From NCBI RefSeq assembly GCF_963675165.1, contig NC_087384.1, positions 669,001 to 733,000 on the forward strand: a stretch of DNA of 64,000 bases, written 5' to 3'. Origin of the DNA: Halichondria panicea (lineage: Eukaryota; Porifera; Demospongiae; Suberitida; Halichondriidae). The notes beneath the pieces were generated by a model. The model did no database searches. It saw nothing but the letters and a program-made list of their open reading frames with translations, and was not told the origin of the DNA. A program made the position numbers and the translations under genes. Positions within the stretch are counted from its first letter, which is position 1; the number at the start of each line of letters is the position of its first letter. Below are positions 35,401-44,400 of the stretch, piece by piece.

Positions 35401-38400
35401 CAAGAGCATCAGCCGTCCAATGGAATGACTACGTCTTCGTGCTAGCTAGTGACGGTAGAGCACTTTTCTACCACAGCAAACACAATATCTGGTCCATGCT
35501 GCCTAAATCACCCTATACAAGTGCCAACCTTGCCCCGGCCTTGACCCTCTATAAGGGCAGAATTCTCACTACGTCTGTGAATGGAGAAATGTCTACATTT
35601 GATTCCCAACTGTGCCAGTGGACAGTGGTTAAAGATCTGAATCTGTTTGAGGGTAGTGGACCACGAATCATTGCCAGTGACAACAACATTCTCTACTCTG
35701 TTGTCGACTTTAAAACACAAGTGCAGCAAGAGTATGAGCAAATAAGGCGAAGCGATAATTTCAGACAAGTTTCCTATAAACACACTGAGTGCACTGTATT
35801 CTCGTATGATCCAAGCTCTAAGTGGGAGAAAATCTGTGAGATTGGATCAAGCCCTCTCAAATCTGCAGCAGTGGTTGGTGGAACCCTGTTTGTTCACGCT
35901 GGACAAGATATGTTCAAATTGACTCAGCCAGTACAACCAGAAGTGGCAGCAAATCCAAAACTAGAAATAAATACAATACTACCATCAGCGCAAACAACCA
36001 CAGAGCTCAACTTTGGTATGCAAGCACTGGCAGTATCTCATACTGGAATAAATGCCCATAATATTCCTAGAAATCTACCCCCCCAGGGACAACTACAGTC
36101 CGCGACAGCCTGTGCCAGTCCTACGTACGCTGGATCAACTCTCCATGCCATTAAAGAGACGCTATTCTCTTTCGGAGGGCGGGACAAAGACAACCAACCA
36201 ACGTCTGACGTGTTACGATATAACCCTGACACTGACACCTGGGAGAGTGCCGGCTACATGAGGAGTGCTCGCTACAATGTTGCTGTGGCAATCGTACAAG
36301 ATACGATAATAGATGTGATTGTGCTAGGAGGGAGTTTTGGAAGCAGTGAGCACATCATGACGGAGCGAGCAGTAGAAAGTGATTCAAAAACCACCCCAAT
36401 TCGTCCTCCCTGGAATAACATGACGAGCATTGTAGAAAAATGCACAGTCAACTAAACAGTCAAAATTAAAAGTTACCGTCCATAATTAGTATGTACTACC
36501 AAGTGTACAGACAATCGTATATTTTAGGTACAATCTATAATTATGTCAAAGTCAATATTATATTTTATCTCAACCATGTGGTAGATATATCGTACAAATA
36601 CAGCTAAAAAATGGTTGGCAGATCTATATAATGATAATAATAGTCACTACAATTAAACGAAAGCATCACAGGTGCTGAGTAGGTGGCAATGAAGCTACAG
36701 TACTAGCAGACTATTATGAAATACACGTCTTTGTGCTAGCTAGCGACGGTTATAATATGGACAATTCGCTGTATTTATTTGACCTACACATGTATGTAAC
36801 AGGGTAACAACTTTTTTTTGATCTCAAAATACCTTTTCTATTTACTATAGCCTCGGCCGGACAAGGAATACTAGTTTAGCAGTCTCCCGTTTTGTTAAAC
36901 ACTAAAAGAGTGTTGCAGCTGTAGATGTACATAACGGTAATAATAGCAGAAATTACACCTACACGTATAATGCAGGCAATGAATGTTATAGGCATATCAT
37001 ATATCATATGTTGCAGTGGGCTAATAACGGAACATTCAATCACATATTAATGCTAGACTAACGTCAACAGAACATTATCAATGAATTCACTGACTGCAAC
37101 TATACACACGATTAGTTACACCCACTTTTATAAGAATCACAAAGCAAGAGCAATGGTAAGTAACACAGTATCATACAATAACATTACTAGTCACTGACGC
37201 TTCACTAGACCCTATCTCTACACGCGCAGGACGTACTCGCGTAGCACGTCCTGCCACACCATCAAAGGTGACTCTGACCAACTGGGTACGCCTGAACAAC
37301 GCCCTCTCTCTCCTACCGAGAGTATCAGCCGTCCAATGGAATGACTACGTCTTTGTGCTAGCTAGTGACAGTACAGCACTGCTCTATCACATTACAAATG
37401 ACATATGGTCTCTTCTAATAAGCTGCAAAGAACAACTACCACCAGAAGGTCCCCCACCACTAGCCCTGTACAAAGGTGAAGTTGTAACAGCATCCATCAA
37501 TGGGACGGTGTTATGTTATAGTAAACGTGCAAGCCAGTGGAAGGAGCGTCCGGAGCTTAAAATGGAATTGGAATACAGCTACATTTACTCAATTGCAATG
37601 ATGAGTGATAGCCACAACTTATATGTTATCATGTACTGCGGTAGCCAAGTAAAACAAACTACTCACTATCAGGTATGCCACGTCCTTAGCTACAGTTCTG
37701 GCCATAGTTGGAAAAAGATCGGTGACATTGAAACTCCATCCAATGTTTCCAATATTACCCTTGAGTCAGCAGCACTGGCTGGCTCTTCCTTGTACATTCA
37801 ATATGGGGGGAAGATGTACAAAGTAGCAATCAAAGGCTTGAAAACTGCCGAGCTAGTATCACCAGCAAAGAAACAAAAAACAGAAGAAGTTGTGCAAATG
37901 ACAACACCAAACATGCCTCTTTTAAATGGATCCACTCTCCACGCAATTAATAACAAGCTATTCTCTTTCGGAGGGCGGGACGAGGACAACCAACCAACAT
38001 CTGACGTGTTACGATATAACCCCGACACTGACACCTGGGAGAGTGCCGGCTATATGAGGAGCTGTAGATACAATGTTGCTGTGGTGAACGTTGAGATTGG
38101 TACGAAGAAAGAAGTTTTCGTACTTGGAGGAAGCTTTGGGAGCAAGAGCTTACAGACACCGCTCAAGGTTCACGCATCGACAACATCAAGCACGACATCA
38201 TCGAACGATGATTGGGAATGTTCCACATCGATGATGGAGAAGTGTCCAGTGTAGTGACCATAGTACAGAGTCACTGAGTTACTGTATAGCCAATACGATA
38301 GCTGGAGATAATTGCACATGTTTTGTAAAGAAAAGATTGACAATTGCTTTACTTGCTACAGTATAGCACATGATCAATTAACGAATACACTTCCCAGACT

Positions 38401-41400
38401 ACATGGAGCACACCTTGTCCGGGAAGTGTATTTCAATGAATTCACTCACTGCAACTGTACACACGATTAGTTACACCCACTTTTAGTTCAAAATCACGAA
38501 ACAAGAGCGGCAATGGTAAGTAACGCAGTATCATATAATAATAAAATTATCGTGATTACTATAATTATAATCAATGACATATCTTTGTATTCTATCACAG
38601 GCTTCACTAGACCCTCCCCCTGTCACACCATCGAAGGTGACTCTGACCAACTGGGTACGCCTGAACAACGCCCCTCTCCTCCTACCGAGAGCATCAGCCG
38701 TCCAATGGAATGACTACGTCTTCGTGCTAGCTAGTGACAGTACAGCACTGCTCTATCATGCTAAACACGGGATGTGGTCCATGCTACCAAAATGTCCGAT
38801 CGAGCAACTCGATGGTGCTCCACCAATAACAGTGCACAAAGGAAAGGTTGTCACACTTTTTTGCTGAACCCCAGTGAACCCTATTCAGTTAGGAGATATG
38901 CTTGCTACAAATGTTGAGAGCACTGCATCTTTCATATACATCTGGGCGAGTTCTAACCAGGACCTCAGCTGGAGAAACACTATAGCTAGCCATAGAGACC
39001 TTGAGCAACGTACAGAGCTAGCTAAACAGTCAGTTACAAGCGTTCTACAAGCCTAGAGTTTGTCGTGGCAAGGTCGCGATAAACTGCCAGCTAAGCAAAC
39101 GTCATCACAACGGAATTTAATTAAAAAAAGTGTCGTACCTCCTCTAGACCAGCATTATAGAGAAATGCACAGTCAACTAAACTAAGAACAAAACATACAA
39201 CTAGCTAGTGTTTAAATTTGTAGCAAAGATTATATATTGTGGGATTGCCATATATAGTCACATTTATTTTCTTTCAATCACGTGATGCGAACCCAAGAGC
39301 TACAGCAAAAAAAAGGCAGGTGGATACAATGACAATAAAGAGATTGCATGTACTGTAACATGTGCACACATTAAGTGCAGTAAACTGAAACAAAACAAAC
39401 ATTACGCAATAATTATTACACAACTATAAATAAAAATAACTGATTTTATTGCCATTTATGACTAACAGCTATCTCAATCATGTGATACATACATAACATG
39501 GTATATATAATTAGCATGTGAGTAACTTTTAAAGCTCTACAACAAGAACAATAAGAATGGTAGGTGAAGAATGACGATGATAGTGACTACAAAGTGATTG
39601 ATAATGTACTAATATTCATAGGCCACTTTCTACTTCGGCTCAAAAACGATAGAACTGACCAACTGGGTACGCCTGAACAACGCCCCCCTCCTCCTACCGA
39701 GAGCATCAGCCGTCCAATGGAATGACTACATCTTCGTGCTAGCTAGTGATGGCACAGCACTGCTCTATCATACTACAAATGACATGTGGTCTGTTCTAAT
39801 AAGCTGCAACGAAACACTACCACCAGAAGGTCCCCCACCACTAGCCCTGTACAAAGGTGAAGTCCTAACAGCATCCATCAATGGGACGGTGCTGCGTTAT
39901 AGTAAACGTGGAAGTCAGTGGAATGAGTGTCCGGAGCTTAAAATCCATTTATATTACAGGAACACTTACTCTATTGCAATGATGAGTGATAGAAGCAACT
40001 TGTATGTTATCATGTACTGCGGTAGCCAACCCAAACCAAGAGGTTTATTATTCAGCTTTCAGGAATCTTGCCACGTCTTTAGCTACAGCTCTGGCCATAG
40101 TTGGGAACAGATCGGTCACATTCGAGATTCACATAATGGTTCCCTTGAATCAGCAGCACTGGCTGGCTCTTCCTTATACATTCAATATGGGGGGAAGATG
40201 TACAAACTAGCAATCAAAGGCTTGAAAACTACCAAGCTAGTATCACCAGCAAAGAAGCAAAAAACAGAGCGAATGACAACACCAAAAATACCTCCTCAAA
40301 GAGGATCCACTCTCCACGCCATTTACGACGAGCTATTCTCTTTCGGAGGGCGGGACAAAGACAACCAACCAACATCTGACGTGTTACGATATAACACCGA
40401 CACTGACACCTGGGAGAGTGCCGGCTACATGAGGAGCTGTAGATACAATGTTGCTGTGGCAAACATTGAGATTGGTATGAAGAAAGAAGTTTTCGTACTT
40501 GGAGGAAGCTTTGGGAGCAAGAGCTTACATACACCGCTCAAGGTACATACACCGACAACATCAAGCACGACATCATCGAACGATGATTGGGAATGTTCCA
40601 CCTCGATGATGGAGACGTGTGCAGTAGTACAAAGTTACTGATTTACTGTATACAGTATATGTAGTTGTTATTGATGTTTAAGATAGAGACATATTGCACA
40701 GCTTTTGCAAACAGATCAAGATAGTTTTGTAACAATATACAATTCTCGATAAAATTGCTATTACTTGCCTATACAATGAGACTACAGTAATCAATTAACG
40801 AATACATTTCCTATTATAGCCCCAGCCAGACAAGACAAGGAGTACACACTAATCATCAGATTACTACATTCAGCAGTTCCCCCTTTTGAAATAATTTGGC
40901 AGCTGCGTATGTACATGTAGCAAGCAATGAGTTAGACAATTATCAGTATATAGGGATCTAATGCAGGTAATTAGTGTTTGAGCCATATTATGCCTCCGTT
41001 GCGCATGTGCAGCCAAGGTATACGATAGTGTGTGTGTGTGTGTAGACTGCTGCAGCTGCTCAAGGATCAATAAAGTGCAAGTAAGAGTCTCTATAGGCTT
41101 CTAGTCATGTTTTCTTGGTTTGCTATTTTTACATTTGCAAAATAATGCTTGGTTCTTGAGATATGCCTAGTTTTGCTTACTTGGAATGCTATTGCAGCCT
41201 TTTCAGAAGAGTGCGTAGCAAAACTTGTTCACCGAGTGTTGCTACTCTACTTAGTAGTTAGCTCTGCACTAGAACGCTAGCTATTGGTAGCTGCAAGAGT
41301 GAGAAGAGAGCTGCAGCCATTAATTTTAGACTTTTGGCATCCCTTTAGCAACAATCATTTCACACTCTTTGAGTTTCTGCCTTGCTGCAGAAATTTTTAA

Positions 41401-44400
41401 GCAAACATTTTTAATGCACGTGTGTATTAGCAATAGCTTTATGTTATGTAGGTTTGGCACATCCACCGAGGCATCAGCACCCGCGGTGCTTTCATTATAT
41501 CCGTGAGCTAAGAGCATAACTGACAGTCAAATACAGTTTTAGATGCTAGACTAACGAGAACATGCCATTATCAATGAATTCACTCACTGCAACTATACAC
41601 ACGATTAGTAGTTACACCCACTTTTATAAGAATCACGAAACAAGAGCAATGGTAAGTAACGCAGTATCATACAATAACATTACTAGTCACTGACATCTTT
41701 GTATTCTATCACAGGCTTCACTAGACCCTCCCCCTGTCACACCATCGAAGGTGACTCTGACCAACTGGGTACGCCTGAACAACGCCCCCCTCCTCCTACC
41801 GAGAGCATCAGCCGTCCAATGGAATGACTACGTCTTCGTGCTAGCTAGTGATGGCACAGCACTTCTCTATCATGCTAAACTAAAGCTATGGTCTATGCTA
41901 CCAAAATGCCCGTATCATCTGAAGGAAAATGTACCGCTAGTCAACTATGAAGGGAAGATTCTAGCAGTCAGCAATCGTTCACAGATATGTGCTTTTGACG
42001 CTCCTACTAGTAGTTGGAAGGAGGAATCTGGACCAACAGTAGAGGAGATTATCCACATGGCTGTCAATCACGATACTCTACATGTGTATGCATGGGTCAC
42101 AAAGTCAACCGGTTACATGTTCGGTAAACAAGGTAAAGCTGCTCTGTTCACACTGACCACTGAAGGATGGGAAGAACACGATATTTACATCCAACGATAT
42201 GCTTCAAAACTTCTGCTTACATCAAAACACATTTTTGTAGAAACTGCTAATTCAAAAGGCATTTATTGCCAGAAATTCAAAAAGACTTCAGAAAGTGAAG
42301 CCGAATCAGACGATACACCAATCGAGCCACCCAAAGAGATAGCTCCTCCCCCCTACAAGGCGTTCACTCTGCACGTGCTGAAAGACACGCTACTTTCGTT
42401 CGGAGGGCATGACGAGGACAACCAACCAACCTCTGACGTGTTACGATATAACCCCGACACTGACACCTGGGAGAGTGCCGGCTACATGAGGAGTGCTCGC
42501 TACAATGTTGCTGTGGTAACCGTACAACAAGACACAACTACAGAGGTCTACGTGCTAGGAGGAGAATTTGGAAGCACCAAACTGAAAATGAAACCCAAGC
42601 TGTATGTACAAACACAAGCATGTACACGTACGCATAATATTATGCATGCTTTTGTATCTACACAAGCACAAGCTACACGTAAATCTACACAAGCACAACA
42701 AGCACCAGCTGACTGGGACTGCTCCACAAGCATTGTTGAAAAATGCACACTGTCAGATTGAAGCTACATGTACGAACCAACTGTATACACACTAGCTAGC
42801 AGCATATGAATTAAACTATACTTGTCTAATGTATGTTACATATTGTATTGATTTGATTCACACTGATCGCATATTACTGAGACGTACGACTAATTACCAT
42901 AAATGTCTCAACAACAGCACCACTCTGACAGATATCTCATTTGTTTTAAGCATGGCATGTTTAACGTGAAGAGCAATAGTATAATTATATGACATTGTAT
43001 GAGCATGGAAGCTACTGTGAGCAGTAACTAACTGAGGCAATGAAACTAAACTAGAGTCATGCTGATAGTCAGTATTACTGGTTGCACTACCATAATGTGA
43101 TAGTGTTGCCATATTATGGCAATTGAGGCGGACATTTTAGTGGTGCACGATTGATCACATGCATTGGGACTAGGATCACATGCAGCAGAGCTAGAACGAA
43201 TCATAATAGAGTCTTCCTATGAAACGAATAAGGCTCTCCCACATGACTGTCCCACATGACTGTATCAAGCAATTACAAAATTCTGTCACTTAAACACATA
43301 ATAGTAATTGTACACGAATATAGGAATAGTTATCATACATGTAACCCGCTAACAATACTACATGTTATCGTACCACATGACACAATCAATCATGTGATTC
43401 CATTCGACAAAAAAAGCTCAAATTTCAGAAGCTAAAGAACAAGAAAATGGTAATCGAGTGACAATAATCTACAATACTTATATGCGAGCATAAAATATTG
43501 TGTTTTTTGGTCAATTATAAGGATACTGCAATTAATATTATTTCCTTGTAAACCCCGCGATTTCAATGGGGATTGTATAGGGTTCGAATAAAGGTGTGAT
43601 ACAAATTTTTGCAGCTGCTTGCATAAATAGCATTAGTTAGTATCACTCATACATAAGCTCATACTGTACTCTTCACACTCAGGCCTCTCTCGACCCAGCG
43701 GACAGCAGCACAAGTGTGCCAGAGAAAAAGGTGACTCTGACCAACTGGGTACGCCTGAACAACGCCCCCCTCCTCCAACCGAGAGCATCAGCCGTCCAAT
43801 GGAATGACTACGTCTTTGTGCTAGCTAGTGACGGTACAGCACTGCTCTATCATACTAAGCTAAAGCTATGGTCTATGCTACCAAAATGCCCGTACAGAAT
43901 GACAAGTAATGTACCGCTAGTCAACTATAAAGGAGAGATTCATGCAGCCAGCTCTTATTCAGGGATGTTTGCTTTTGACGTCGCTACTAGTAGCTGGAAG
44001 AATCTATCCAAGCCAGCAGAAGGGGAGATTATAAGCATTGCAGTCAACGGCAACGCACTACATGCATACATGTATGTATGCATAAAAACTAAGTCAACGC
44101 AAACGTATCCACCACAAACACCTGCTCTGTTCTTGCAGACAATAAAAGAGTGGAAAAAACAAGACCTTGGTGTCAATGAGCTCGGTTCAAAAATCCTACT
44201 AACGTCAAAACACCTGTTCATAGAAACTAATAAAGTCATTTATCGCCAGAAAATCAGCAATGCTTTTGAACCAATCGAGCCACCCAAAGAGATAGCTCCT
44301 CCCCCCTACAAGGCGTTCACTCTGCATGTACTGAAAGACACGCTACTTTCGTTCGGAGGGCGGGACGAGGACAACCAACCAACATCTGACGTGTTACGAT

